The notes beneath the pieces were generated by a model, which was given only the letters and a program-made list of their open reading frames with translations, was not told where the DNA came from and searched no databases. From Bradyrhizobium yuanmingense (GTDB lineage: Bacteria; Pseudomonadota; Alphaproteobacteria; Rhizobiales; Xanthobacteraceae), in the NCBI RefSeq assembly GCF_900094575.1, contig NZ_FMAE01000007.1, forward strand, positions 496,001 through 560,000: 64,000 bases of DNA. Reading direction: 5' to 3'. Shown here piece by piece: positions 32,689-42,011 of this stretch (its first letter is position 1; every line of letters begins with the position of its first letter). A program made the position numbers and the translations under genes.

Positions 32689-34395
32689 TCAGCAGGAGTT
32701 CGAGCGTTTGGAGCCTGCATCGCGCCGAAGACCTGACTTCGCCGCGGCCAGGGCTGCGGCGAGCTCGTCGATGTGATAGGGCTTGGGCAGGATCTCGATA
32801 CCCGCGCTCTCCGCTTCATGGACCGAGGCTTCGGCATATCCGCTGGTCAGCAATATCGGTATGTCGCTTCGTCTCTTCCTGACCTCGCGCGCAAGCTCGA
32901 CCCCGTTCATGCCGCCCGGCATCATGATGTCGGAGAAGATCAGATCGATGGGACGGCCGTCCGCCAGGGCACCGAGCGCTGCTGCGGCACTGGAAGCGCG
33001 TGTGACCTCGTAGCCGAGCTGACCGAGCATCTCGCTGACCAGCGCGGCAACCTCGTTATCGTCCTCCACCAGCAGGATCTGCCCCTGATTGCTCTTTTTC
33101 GGGCGCACCCTGGTGAGGTCGATGAGGTGTCGCTCGTCGGAGGGAGTCTCGAAGGATCGCGGCAGGTACAGCTCGATGCTCGTGCCTCGGCCGACCTTCG
33201 ATTGAATTCGCACCGTGCCCCGCGACTGCGTCGCAAATCCATGGACCTGTGCGAGCCCCAGTCCAGACCCCTTGCCGACGTCTTTGGTCGTGAAGAACGG
33301 CTCGAACACCCGCGACATGATCTCCGGGGGCATGCCGACACCGGTGTCGACGACGGACAAGCGGACATAGTCGCCGGCGATCTCCCCATCGTTCAGGTCG
33401 GGTAGATTTTCGCCGCGCACGATGATCGTGCCGCCATTGGGCATGGCGTCGCGGGCGTTGACGGCCAGGTTGAGAATGACCAGCTCGAGCTCGCCGGGAT
33501 CGACCTCCACCGGCCAAAGTTGCTCCGGAAAGTCGAATTCGACATGGACGTCGCCCCTGAGACTGCGATCGAGCAGTTCACGCATGCCGCCGATCTGCGC
33601 GGCGACGTCGACAGGCTCCGGCCGGAGTTTCTGCCGCCGTGAGAATGCCAGAAGCTGCTTGGTCAGGCTCGCTCCGCGCTGCGCCGCCTGGATCATCCCG
33701 TCCATCAGGCGGCGGCGCCGGGTCGGATCGGTCTGGCGTTCGAGCATGTCGAGGCCGCCGGAAATCACCATCAAGAGATTGTTGAAGTCATGCGCGACGC
33801 CGCCGGTGAGCTGGCCGATGGCCTCGATCTTCTGAGCCTGCCGAAGCGTTTCCTCCACGCGTGCTCGCTCTTCGATCTCGAGGCGAAGCTGCGTGTTGGC
33901 TTCCTCCAGCGCCTTCGTCCGCTCGATCACCAGCTTCTCGAGCTCCTGGGCCGTCTGCTCGCGCGCCTCGAGCAGAGCCCGGATCTCGTATTGACGCCGC
34001 CGAGCCCGCAGTGCGGATTGGATGGTGCTGGTCAGCGTGATCGGTTGAACCGGCCGTTCGAGCAGCGAAACGTTGCGCAGAAGCTCGACGATACTGCGTC
34101 GCCAGGCGATGACCGAGGGCTGCTCCCGGTGGCTGGTGAGAACGACGAAAGGCAGATCGGACCACGGCGGCTGACCGGCGATCCATTGTGCCAGCGCCGC
34201 GGTGTCCTTGCCGAACAATCCTTCCTCGGCAAGAAATACGGTGCCAACGCCTGCCGCCATTTCGGTGACGAGTTCGGCCAAGTCCCGGCAACTGATCGCC
34301 TCGAGGTTCGCGTTGCGCAAAAGTTCGGCCGATGCCGGCCCGTCGCGGCCCACCGGGGCGAAGACGAGAACGCGGTGATCGCGCTGCGCGCTCAT
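32689..34395 (-). CDS. Hybrid sensor histidine kinase with C-terminal receiver
   Basis: A 568-residue soluble protein. Residues 1-125 look like a receiver fold without a clear phospho-acceptor Asp. A coiled coil spans about 130-195. The HisKA box is GGVAHDFNNLL with His202. The ATPase part has NLAVNARDAM, VDTGVGMP and GKGSGLGLAQVHGF. A receiver domain (LLVEDDNEVAAL, then SDIMMPGG with Asp489, LTSGY, KPY) ends the protein. There is no membrane segment, so the input is cytoplasmic. Its ATG overlaps the stop of the KaiC-like gene (ATGA), so the two are translationally coupled and probably function together. Confidence 0.9.
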   Translation of the reverse strand: MSAQRDHRVLVFAPVGRDGPASAELLRNANLEAISCRDLAELVTEMAAGVGTVFLAEEGLFGKDTAALAQWIAGQPPWSDLPFVVLTSHREQPSVIAWRRSIVELLRNVSLLERPVQPITLTSTIQSALRARRRQYEIRALLEAREQTAQELEKLVIERTKALEEANTQLRLEIEERARVEETLRQAQKIEAIGQLTGGVAHDFNNLLMVISGGLDMLERQTDPTRRRRLMDGMIQAAQRGASLTKQLLAFSRRQKLRPEPVDVAAQIGGMRELLDRSLRGDVHVEFDFPEQLWPVEVDPGELELVILNLAVNARDAMPNGGTIIVRGENLPDLNDGEIAGDYVRLSVVDTGVGMPPEIMSRVFEPFFTTKDVGKGSGLGLAQVHGFATQSRGTVRIQSKVGRGTSIELYLPRSFETPSDERHLIDLTRVRPKKSNQGQILLVEDDNEVAALVSEMLGQLGYEVTRASSAAAALGALADGRPIDLIFSDIMMPGGMNGVELAREVRKRRSDIPILLTSGYAEASVHEAESAGIEILPKPYHIDELAAALAAAKSGLRRDAGSKRSNSC

Positions 34396-35906
34396 TCGAG
34401 CGGCCCTTCCGGGAGGGCCGTGCCGGTATAGCGCGGATTGCCGGAAAAGATGCCGCTGAATTCAACGAGTGGCGGGCCGAGCTTGATCCCGGTGCCGCCG
34501 AGCCGGAATTCGCGGATGCCGTGCTCGTGGCCGCCGCTGCGCTTCTTGACGACCGACAAGGCGCGGCGAACCGTTCCGGCGAACTCGAAATAGCGCAGCA
34601 TCACGACCGCATCGCTCAGATAGCTGAGGTCGAGCGGCGTATCCATGGGACCGACAAGCCCGTGCTGGGCGAGGATGAGGATGGTGAGCACGCCCTGCTG
34701 GGCCAGATAGCTGAGCAGTTCATGCATCTGCAGAACGAGAAAGCGCTCGTCCGGCATCGCGTTCAGATAGCCGTTCAAGCTGTCGATGACGATGATGCGG
34801 GCATTGTCGACCTCGACGCTACGGCGAAGCGTTGCCGCGAACTCACCCGGCGACAATTCGGCGGGATCGATCTGCTGAAACCGGATCTTTCCGGAGGCGA
34901 GGTGCTCGTCCAGCGGCAGCCCAAGCGTCCTGGCGCGTGCCTCAACCGTTCCGCGTCCTTCATCGAATGCGAAGAACACGGCGTGCTCGCCGCGTTGCGC
35001 CGCCGCGATGGCGTAGGTCAGCGCAAGTGACGATTTGCCGACGCCGGCCGAGCCGAGGAAAAGCGCGTTGGTGCCGCGCTCGAGCCCGCCTCCGAGGAGC
35101 TGGTCGAGCTCGGGGTTGCCGCTGGACACCATGTCGCCATCGAATGATCTGTGATGCTCGGCCGCGACGAGCCGCGGAAAGATGCGCAGGCCGCCTTGCG
35201 CGATCGTAAAATCGTGGAAGCCGCCGCGAAAACGGATGCCGCGCATCTTGATCACGCGAAGCCGCCGCCGCTCGGCACCGTAGTCGATGGCCAGCTGCTC
35301 GAGCATCACCACGCCGTGCGCGATCGAATGCAGTTGCAGATCATCCTGGGAGGACGACAGATCGTCGAGCAGAACCACGGTGCAGTTGCGATTGGTGAAG
35401 AAGTGCTTGAGGGCCAGAACCTGTCGCCTGTAGCGGAGCGGGTTCTGCGCCAGCAGGCGCAATTCGGACAGGCTGTCGAGCACCACGCGGGTAGGGTTGA
35501 TCCGTTCGACCTCCTTGAAGATCAGACCTGTGGTCTCGCTCAGCTCCATCTCGGCGGGATGAAAAACCGTCAGCTCCCGCTCGGGATCAAGCGTCGTTTC
35601 CGGCGGAACGAGCTCGAAGATATCGACGCCGTCCAGCGACCAGCCATGCCGCTGTGCCACCACTGTGAGCTCGCTCTTGGTCTCGGAGAGCGAAACGTAG
35701 AGAACGCGTTCGCCGTCGCGCACGCCCCGAAGAAGGAATTGGAGCGCAATCGTGGTCTTGCCTGTGCCGGGGCGTCCCTCGTAGAGATACATTCGGTTGG
35801 GGTCCAAGCCACCGCCGAGGATGTCGTCCAGACCGTCGCTGCCGGTCGAAATTCTCGGCAAATCCTTGAGGTCGCTGCCTGGAGCAGGCGCGGATTGACC
35901 GGTCAT
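34392..35906 (-). CDS. KaiC-like double RecA-type ATPase
   Basis: A 504-residue protein with two KaiC domains. The first has STGSDGLDDILGGGL and Walker A GRPGTGKT (residues 44-51). The second has SGNPELDQLLGGGLERG and Walker A GSAGVGKS (285-292). In cyanobacterial KaiC the CII domain autophosphorylates at adjacent Ser and Thr; the aligned pair here is Ser428-Tyr429 in DLSYLSDAV. The Glu pairs next to Walker A read SE (CI) and DE (CII). No kaiA or kaiB is nearby. The start at 35906 follows a G-run ribosome site; longer starts to 35960 are possible. Its role is likely in signalling with the kinase, not a proven clock. Confidence 0.85.
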   Translation of the reverse strand: MTGQSAPAPGSDLKDLPRISTGSDGLDDILGGGLDPNRMYLYEGRPGTGKTTIALQFLLRGVRDGERVLYVSLSETKSELTVVAQRHGWSLDGVDIFELVPPETTLDPERELTVFHPAEMELSETTGLIFKEVERINPTRVVLDSLSELRLLAQNPLRYRRQVLALKHFFTNRNCTVVLLDDLSSSQDDLQLHSIAHGVVMLEQLAIDYGAERRRLRVIKMRGIRFRGGFHDFTIAQGGLRIFPRLVAAEHHRSFDGDMVSSGNPELDQLLGGGLERGTNALFLGSAGVGKSSLALTYAIAAAQRGEHAVFFAFDEGRGTVEARARTLGLPLDEHLASGKIRFQQIDPAELSPGEFAATLRRSVEVDNARIIVIDSLNGYLNAMPDERFLVLQMHELLSYLAQQGVLTILILAQHGLVGPMDTPLDLSYLSDAVVMLRYFEFAGTVRRALSVVKKRSGGHEHGIREFRLGGTGIKLGPPLVEFSGIFSGNPRYTGTALPEGPLE

Positions 35907-36141
35907 GACCCCCCCCCTTACGCGTATCTTCCCAAAGCTCTCCATGCGCTCCAAGCGCATGCCGGGAGCCGGATTTGACTGAAAAGGTCCGTCTAAGGAA
36001 CTCCTAGGCCGGGCATGAGTTCCCGCCCGACTGGCGGTCCGGCGACCGGTTCGTTGCCGCTCAGACTGTGCCGACCCGTGGATGGTGTCGGTTCAAAAAT
36101 GAACACAAACGGTCCGCTCGCGGTCCATCCCGTTGCTGCCC

Positions 36142-36711
36142 TCACTGCCGGATGCGGTAGATCACGACGTCCTCGCCGTGACGGTTCGTGCTTCGCTCGA
36201 GCTGGTAGTTCGACTTCTCCAGCACGCGCCGCGATGCACCGTTCCCGACATACACAATGCCGATGAGAGACGGCAGTGCGAGCTGTGACAGCCCGAGGTC
36301 CGTCAGCGCGGTCGCGATCTCGCTGGCAAATCCTTGGCCCCAGAATTCGCGCTTGAACGCGTAGGCGATCTCGACCTCGTCGACATCGTCCACGAGAATG
36401 TGCCGAATGCCCGCCCGTCCGGCGAAGGCCCCGTCCTTCGTTCGCAGCGTCCAGAGTCCGAAGCCGTGCTGGTCCCAATGGGCCATGTTGGTTGCGAGAT
36501 AGGCCCTCGTGACCTCGGGCGTCCGCACCCCGCCGAGATAGCGGGAGACCTCGGCGTCGCGATGCAGCGCGACGAGGTCGGCGAGGTGATCCTCGCGCAA
36601 TCGCTCGGCAGTCAGGCGGTCGGTGGTGAAATGGTCCACGGCAACAGATCGCCGCTTCCGAGGCGTGTCGTCGTTCATGCTGCTATCGCTGCGGGCTGAT
36701 CGTGACATCAT
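36142..36711 (-). CDS. GNAT family N-acetyltransferase, RimJ/RimL type
   Basis: A 189-residue protein. The RimL-like start TTDRLTAERLREDHLADLVALH is followed by acetyl-CoA-binding FKREFWGQGFASEIATALTD and GNGASRRVLEKSNYQ. These enzymes acetylate protein N-termini or small amines; the target is unknown. The start could also be the Met at 36678. The 235 bases between it and the KaiC-like gene hold no recognised gene, so operon membership is uncertain. Confidence 0.85.
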   Translation of the reverse strand: MMSRSARSDSSMNDDTPRKRRSVAVDHFTTDRLTAERLREDHLADLVALHRDAEVSRYLGGVRTPEVTRAYLATNMAHWDQHGFGLWTLRTKDGAFAGRAGIRHILVDDVDEVEIAYAFKREFWGQGFASEIATALTDLGLSQLALPSLIGIVYVGNGASRRVLEKSNYQLERSTNRHGEDVVIYRIRQ

Positions 36712-36836
36712 GCCCCTGTTTTGCCCGACGGGTCAACGGGCGACGGCCGGATCGTTGCCTTGCGCGTAACTCATTGATTTCACGACCCCCGGTCTACTGT
36801 GCATGGGGTTGTTTTCGCAGTTTCGTTTTGGAAGGG

Positions 36837-38708
36837 CTACCCCGCCCCCAGCGCGACGGCGACGTTGTACGTCACGAGGCTCGCCGCATAGGCCAGCACC
36901 AGCATGTAGGCGAAGGTGGCGCCCATCCAGGCCCAGCTGCCGGTCTCGCGCCGGATCACGGCGAGCGTGGAGGCGCATTGCGGGGCGAAGATGTACCAGG
37001 CCAGCATCGACAGCGCGGTGGCGAGCGACCATTTTGTCGCCAGCACCTGGCCGATCTGCTCGACCGCTTCACTGCCGCCCTCGATCGCATAGACGGTGCC
37101 GAGCGCCGCGACCGCGACCTCGCGCGCCGCCATGCCCGGGATCAGAGCCACCGCGATCTGCCAGTTGAAGCCGACGGGGGCGAGCAGGGGTTCGAGCGCC
37201 TTGCCGATCATCGCCGCCAGGCTGAACTCGATGGCCGGCCCGGTCGCGCCCGCGGGCGGCTGCGGGAAGGAGGCCAGGAACCAGATCAGCACCATCATCG
37301 AGAAGATCGTGGTGCCGGCGCGCTGCAAGAACATCTTGGCGCGGGTGTAGATGCCGATCACGATGGATTTCAGCCGCGGCATCTTGTAGTCCGGCAGCTC
37401 CAACATGAACGGCGCCGGCACAAAGTCGCGCAGCATGAAGAACTTGATCACGAACGAGACCAACAGCGCGCTGATGATGCCGGCGGCATAGAGGCCGAAC
37501 ATCACGAGGCCCTGCAGGTTGATGAAGCCCCAGACGTCTCTGGCCGGGATGAAGGCGGAGATGATCAGCGTATAGACCGGAATGCGCGCCGAGCAGGTCA
37601 TCAGCGGCGCGATCAGGATCGTGGTCAGCCGGTCGCGCTTGTTGTCGATGACGCGCGTCGCCATGATGCCGGGAATGGCGCAGGCAAAGCTCGACAACAG
37701 CGGAATGAAGGCGCGGCCGTGCAGGCCGGCGCCGCCCATGATGCGGTCCATCAGGAACGCCGCGCGCGCCATGTAGCCGAAATCTTCCAGGAGCAGGATG
37801 AACAGGAAGATGAGGATGATCTGCGGCAGGAACACGATGACGCTGCCGACGCCGGAGATCACGCCGTTCTGCAGGAAGCTTTGCAGCAAGCCGTCGGGCA
37901 GGGTGGCCTGCACCAGCTCGCCGAGCGAGTCGAACCCGGACTTTAGCAGCTCCATCGCCGGCTGCGCCCAGGCGAACACCGCCTGGAACATCACGAACAG
38001 GATCAGCGCGAGCACGATCAGCCCGCCGACCGGATGCAGCACGATCGCGTCGATCCGTGCGGTCCAGGTGTCGGGGCGAGCAGGCAGGCTGACGCAGTCG
38101 GCGATGATGCGATCGGCCTCGCGTTGGGTGGCGCGCAGCTCGGAGACGCCGAGCGCGCGCCAGCTGTTCTCCACCGGCTCGGCGGCGAGCGCTGCGGAAA
38201 TCTCGTCGGTCAGCTTGAGCAGGTCGGCCGTGCCGCCCTTGCGCACCGCGATCGAGGTGACCACGGGCACTCCGAGCTCCTTGGCGAGCCGCTTGACGTC
38301 GACCGTGATGCCGCGGCGGCTTGCGATGTCGAACATGTTGAGCACGAGGATCATCGGCCGCCCGGTGCGCTTCAGCTCCAGCAGCAGGCGGATGGTCAGG
38401 CGCAGATTGGTGGAATCGGCGACGCACAGCACGAGATCGGGCAGGGTCTCGCCGGAGGCCTTGCCGAGCACGAAGTCGCGGGTGATCTCTTCGTCCGGGC
38501 TGCGGCCGCGCAGCGAATAGGTGCCGGGCAGGTCGACCACGGAGACCTGGCGGCCGAGCGGGGTGACGAAGAAGCCTTCCTTGCGCTCGACCGTGACGCC
38601 GGGATAGTTCGCGACCTTCTGCCGGCTGCCGGTCAGCGCGTTGAACAGCGAGGTCTTGCCGCTGTTGGGCGTGCCGACCAGGGCGAGATGCAGCAGCGGT
38701 GCTTCCAT
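36837..38708 (-). CDS. feoB: Ferrous iron transport protein B
   Basis: A 623-residue inner-membrane Fe(II) transporter. The N-terminal G-protein domain has the P-loop GTPNSGKTS (residues 12-20), switch region YPGVTVERKEG and G3 DLPGTYSL. The membrane part contains two Gate motifs with conserved Cys (FACAIPGIMATR, MTCSARIPVY). It is shorter than E. coli FeoB (773), which is usual for alphaproteobacteria. The start is the ATG at 38708; the upstream frame overlaps the feoA gap and is not protein-like. It is the second gene after feoA. Confidence 0.95.
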   Translation of the reverse strand: MEAPLLHLALVGTPNSGKTSLFNALTGSRQKVANYPGVTVERKEGFFVTPLGRQVSVVDLPGTYSLRGRSPDEEITRDFVLGKASGETLPDLVLCVADSTNLRLTIRLLLELKRTGRPMILVLNMFDIASRRGITVDVKRLAKELGVPVVTSIAVRKGGTADLLKLTDEISAALAAEPVENSWRALGVSELRATQREADRIIADCVSLPARPDTWTARIDAIVLHPVGGLIVLALILFVMFQAVFAWAQPAMELLKSGFDSLGELVQATLPDGLLQSFLQNGVISGVGSVIVFLPQIILIFLFILLLEDFGYMARAAFLMDRIMGGAGLHGRAFIPLLSSFACAIPGIMATRVIDNKRDRLTTILIAPLMTCSARIPVYTLIISAFIPARDVWGFINLQGLVMFGLYAAGIISALLVSFVIKFFMLRDFVPAPFMLELPDYKMPRLKSIVIGIYTRAKMFLQRAGTTIFSMMVLIWFLASFPQPPAGATGPAIEFSLAAMIGKALEPLLAPVGFNWQIAVALIPGMAAREVAVAALGTVYAIEGGSEAVEQIGQVLATKWSLATALSMLAWYIFAPQCASTLAVIRRETGSWAWMGATFAYMLVLAYAASLVTYNVAVALGAG

Positions 38709-38745
38709 GGGATCAAGGGCCTGCGGGGCAGATTGCGGTCGCGCG

Positions 38746-39021
38746 TCAGGCGACGATGATGGCCATGGCTTCGCGACGGCGGACCGCGATCGTGGTGCTA
38801 TCGACCCGCACCGCGATCGGATCGCGCCCGACCAACCCCTCATGCAGGATCTCGACCCGGGCGCCCTCGACGAAGCCGAGTTCGATCAGGCGGCTCTCGA
38901 GCTCGACGTCCGAAAGCGCCGAGCCAGCCTCTTTGGCGGCAAGGTGTTGGATGACGCCGGTATAGCCGCGCTGGGCCAGACCCAGCGGCATGTGCGAACG
39001 CGTATCAGTGGTATCGGTCAT
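38746..39021 (-). CDS. feoA: Ferrous iron transport protein A
   Basis: A 91-residue SH3-like protein (PLGLAQRGYTGVIQHL, then ESRLIELGFVEGARVEILHEG and DPIAVRVDSTTIAVRR). It supports FeoB-mediated Fe(II) uptake at the inner face of the membrane. It starts 37 bases before feoB. The ATG at 39021 follows AGGG; a TTG 15 bases upstream is a weaker alternative. A candidate iron-response box lies about 60 bases upstream. Confidence 0.92.
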   Translation of the reverse strand: MTDTTDTRSHMPLGLAQRGYTGVIQHLAAKEAGSALSDVELESRLIELGFVEGARVEILHEGLVGRDPIAVRVDSTTIAVRRREAMAIIVA

Positions 39022-39080
39022 GCCCTGTATTTTCAACGCCGGGCATTGAGGTCAAGCGTGCCCGCGCGCCGAAGATGCAC

Positions 39081-39098
39081 CTTAGAGCGATTTTAAAG
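39081..39098. promoter_or_regulatory. Candidate iron-control element upstream of feoA
   Basis: CTTAGAGCGATTTTAAAG; its complement CTTTAAAATCGCTCTAAG resembles the Irr-type iron control element of rhizobia (TTTAGAA...TTCTAAA). It lies about 60 bases before feoA, a suitable place for Irr or Fur-family control. Confidence 0.45.
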
Positions 39099-39136
39099 TG
39101 CAGAGGCCGGGGCGCCGTCGCGGGCGCCCCCGACGG

Positions 39137-39388
39137 CTACTGGGCCGGGACCTTGTCCGGCTGGGCGGCCATGGCGCGGCTCTTGAAGTAGTCCAGGACG
39201 AACAGACGGATCGCCGACGACAGATTGCCCTGCTGGCGGTTGTTGTCGATCTCGCCGACCAGCTCGGACAACGTCATGTTGCGCAGGCCGGAAATCTCTT
39301 TCATGCCGTTCCAGAACGCCTCTTCCAGGCTGACGCTGGTCTTGTGGCCGGCGACGACGATCGATCGTTTCACGACCGGCGACTTCAT
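39137..39388 (-). CDS. Ribbon-helix-helix domain protein
   Basis: An 83-residue protein starting MKSPVVKRSIVVAGHKTSVS. It continues LEEAFWNGMKEISGLRNMTLSELVGEI, the RHH_4 pattern of small alphaproteobacterial DNA-binding-fold proteins. It may regulate transcription, but its targets are unknown. Its ATG overlaps the stop of the DUF4169 gene (ATGA), a pair often conserved together near fumC in Rhizobiales as far as I know. Confidence 0.82.
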   Translation of the reverse strand: MKSPVVKRSIVVAGHKTSVSLEEAFWNGMKEISGLRNMTLSELVGEIDNNRQQGNLSSAIRLFVLDYFKSRAMAAQPDKVPAQ

Positions 39389-39573
39389 GGCTGCTCCTCG
39401 CGATCGATCCGGTGCTGGTCCAGATTCTCCTTGGCCTGGTCCGCCCGCTTCGCCTCGGACGACCGTTCCGCCTTCGTGCGCCCGAACTTCGCCCGGTTGG
39501 CGTCCGCCTGCTTCGCCGAGGCTTCCCGCTCGACGCGCTTCCTGAAACGATTCAGGTTGATGACGTTCCCCAT
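39385..39573 (-). CDS. DUF4169 family protein
   Basis: A 62-residue, very charged helical protein starting MGNVINLNRFRKRVEREASA, which is the DUF4169 signature. It forms a coupled two-gene unit with the RHH protein. Function unknown. Confidence 0.82.
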   Translation of the reverse strand: MGNVINLNRFRKRVEREASAKQADANRAKFGRTKAERSSEAKRADQAKENLDQHRIDREEQP

Positions 39574-39778
39574 GCCGCGTCTCCATCATCCGCTCCTCTT
39601 CAGGCAGGATGAAACATTCAGAAACAGGGCGCCACATTGCGCCGCAGAAGACTTGATCGCCATTCGCTCGTCCTCGTCAATCGGCCCTTGGGCCATCAAA
39701 CGATGAATTTCGCCCCGTCGAGGGCAGTGGAGCTGCGTAACACGCCGCCCCGCCGCAACATTGACGGTAATCAAATCC

Positions 39779-39806
39779 CGCCCCCAAAACCGCATATTTT
39801 TGGGCG
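39779..39806 (-). terminator. Hairpin downstream of fumC
   Basis: Read on the minus strand: CGCCCAAAA, a spacer, then TTTTGGGGGCG, about 43 bases after the fumC stop. A second small hairpin (TCCGTA-TCAT-TACGGA) at 39814-39829 is closer. Together they are the likely end of the fumC transcript. Confidence 0.5.
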
Positions 39807-39848
39807 CCGAGCGTCCGTATCATTACGGATGGCTATCGGAATTCGGAA

Positions 39849-41270
39849 TCATCCCGGGCTGATCATCTTCTCAGCGCGCACCAGGCGGTCGAACTCGTCG
39901 GCCGAGACGAAGCCGAGCCGCAGCGCCTCCTCCTTCAGCGTGGTGCCGTTGGCGTGCGCCGTCTTGGCCACCTTGGCGGCGTTGTCGTAGCCGATCTTCG
40001 GAGCCAGCGCCGTCACCAGCATCAGCGAGCGCTGCATCAGCTCCTTGATGCGCTTCTCGTCGGCGCGGATGCCGCTGACGCAATGCTCGGTGAAGGAGCG
40101 CGCGGCATCCGCCATCAGGCGGATCGAATGCAGCATGTTGTAAGCCAGCACCGGCTTGTAGACGTTGAGCTCGAAATGACCCTGGCTGCCCGCGATCGTG
40201 ATCGCGGTGTGATTGCCGAACACCTGGCAGCACACCATGGTCATCGCCTCGCACTGGGTCGGGTTGACCTTGCCCGGCATGATCGAGGAGCCGGGCTCGT
40301 TCTCCGGCAGGATCAATTCGCCGAGGCCCGAGCGCGGGCCGGAGCCGAGCAGGCGGATGTCATTGGCGATCTTGAACAGGCCGGTCGCGACCGAATTGAT
40401 GGCGCCGTGCGCCAGCACATAGGCATCGTTCGAGGCCAGCGCCTCGAATTTGTTGGCGGCGCTGGTGAAGGGGAGCTTCGTAATCCCGGCAACGTGCTTT
40501 GCGAACAGCTTGGCAAAGCGCGGCTTCGAGTTGAGGCCGGTGCCGACGGCTGTGCCGCCCTGCGCCAGCGGATAGAGGTCCTTCACCGCGATCTTGAGCC
40601 GGGCGATGCCGCTTTCGACCTGCGCGGCATAGCCGGAGAATTCCTGACCGAGCGTCAGCGGCGTCGCATCCTGGGTATGGGTGCGGCCGATCTTCACGAT
40701 CTTCGAAAACTCCCTCTCCTTCTTGCGCAGAGCGCGCAGCAACTCGCCGAGGGCAGGGACGAGATCGGCATTGATGCGGCTTGCCGCCGCGATGTGCATT
40801 GCGGTCGGGAAGGAGTCGTTCGACGACTGGCTCATGTTGACGTGATCGTTGGGATGCACCGGCTTCTTGGCGCCGAGCTCGCCGCCGAGCAGCTCGTTGG
40901 CGCGGTTGGCAATCACCTCGTTGAGGTTCATGTTGCTCTGGGTGCCCGAGCCGGTCTGCCACACGACAAGCGGAAAATGGTCGTCAAGTCTGCCTTCGAT
41001 CACCTCGCGCGCAGCGCGGATGATGGCGTTAGCACGGCGCCGATCGAGCAGGCCGAGCTCGAGATTGGACTGCGCAGCGGCGAGCTTGACCATGCCGAGT
41101 GCATGCACGAGTGAGATCGGCATGCGGTCGGTGCCGATGCGGAAATTCTGGCGCGAGCGCTCGGTCTGCGCCCCCCAATAGCGGTCGGCGGCGACCTCGA
41201 TGGGACCGAAGCTGTCGGTCTCGGTGCGGGTTGCGGGGCGGGCAGTCTTCGAGCGGGACGCTTTGGCCAT
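39849..41270 (-). CDS. fumC: Class II fumarate hydratase
   Basis: A 473-residue iron-independent fumarase of the TCA cycle. The family signature GSSIMPGKVN is present, as are TGSGTQSNMNLNEV and the HPNDHVNMSQSSNDSFPTA segment that binds substrate. The length matches E. coli FumC (467). The start is MAKASRSK at 41270; MDVL at 41282 is possible. It is followed by the RHH/DUF4169 pair after 275 bases, and sspB lies 100 bases upstream on the same strand. Confidence 0.95.
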   Translation of the reverse strand: MAKASRSKTARPATRTETDSFGPIEVAADRYWGAQTERSRQNFRIGTDRMPISLVHALGMVKLAAAQSNLELGLLDRRRANAIIRAAREVIEGRLDDHFPLVVWQTGSGTQSNMNLNEVIANRANELLGGELGAKKPVHPNDHVNMSQSSNDSFPTAMHIAAASRINADLVPALGELLRALRKKEREFSKIVKIGRTHTQDATPLTLGQEFSGYAAQVESGIARLKIAVKDLYPLAQGGTAVGTGLNSKPRFAKLFAKHVAGITKLPFTSAANKFEALASNDAYVLAHGAINSVATGLFKIANDIRLLGSGPRSGLGELILPENEPGSSIMPGKVNPTQCEAMTMVCCQVFGNHTAITIAGSQGHFELNVYKPVLAYNMLHSIRLMADAARSFTEHCVSGIRADEKRIKELMQRSLMLVTALAPKIGYDNAAKVAKTAHANGTTLKEEALRLGFVSADEFDRLVRAEKMISPG

Positions 41271-41370
41271 GAGCACATCCATTCTGCCGCGCGAAACGCC
41301 GCGCGGCCTGTTCATGTGCTCTTCTATATAGACAGTTGGCCGGGCGCGATGGCTCTGCGCCCAACCTAGA

Positions 41371-41889
41371 TCATTTCTTGCGGAAACGATCGAGCCGCAC
41401 GACCTCGGCGCCGCCGTGGCTCGGCGGCGGCGACTCGTCGGCAGCTTCCGGCTTCTCCGCGGCAGGTGCCGGGACCGATACGGCCGATGGCGCGGGTGCT
41501 GCCGGCAGATTGTCCGGCGCGACCTCGGCGACGTCGGAGGTGTCGAACTGGAGGCCGAACTTCACGGACGGATCGAGGAAGCTCTTGATGGCACTGAACG
41601 GCACCACCAGCCGCTCCGGAATGCCGCCAAAGGACAGGCCGACCTCGAAACGATCCTCGAGCACGGTCAGGTCCCAGAACTGGTGCTGGAGGATGATCGT
41701 CATCTCCTCCGGATATTGTGCGAGCAGCCGCGGCGACAGCTTCACGCCTTCGGCCTTGGACACGAAGGTGATGAAGAAATGATGCTCGCCCGGCAGGCCA
41801 TGCGCTGCGGCATCGGTCAGCACCTTCCGCAGCACGCCGCGCAGCGCATCGCGGGCCAGCACATCGTATCGGATATGATCGGTCGCCAT
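41371..41889 (-). CDS. sspB: SspB-like ClpXP specificity adaptor
   Basis: A 172-residue protein (MATDHIRYDVLARDALRGVL, then HFFITFVSKAEGVKLSPRL, MTIILQHQFWDLTV). This is the alpha-type SspB that tethers ssrA-tagged proteins to ClpXP. The C-terminal linker is Pro/Ala-rich and ends in the basic, hydrophobic ClpX-binding tail GGAEVVRLDRFRKK. It lies 122 bases downstream of ssrA on the same strand, so adaptor and tag source are neighbours. The start was placed at MATDH because the longer frame lacks family similarity. Confidence 0.92.
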   Translation of the reverse strand: MATDHIRYDVLARDALRGVLRKVLTDAAAHGLPGEHHFFITFVSKAEGVKLSPRLLAQYPEEMTIILQHQFWDLTVLEDRFEVGLSFGGIPERLVVPFSAIKSFLDPSVKFGLQFDTSDVAEVAPDNLPAAPAPSAVSVPAPAAEKPEAADESPPPSHGGAEVVRLDRFRKK

Positions 41890-42011
41890 GGTGGTCCTGT
41901 TGCATCCAAGCAGCCGGACCCTGCCGATCCGACTCGCCAAGCCGCAATAGTACCGCGCCTGACGGGCGAGCAGGAGTCCCCGCCGGGGAAGAATCAAAGA
42001 GTAAAGTGGAG

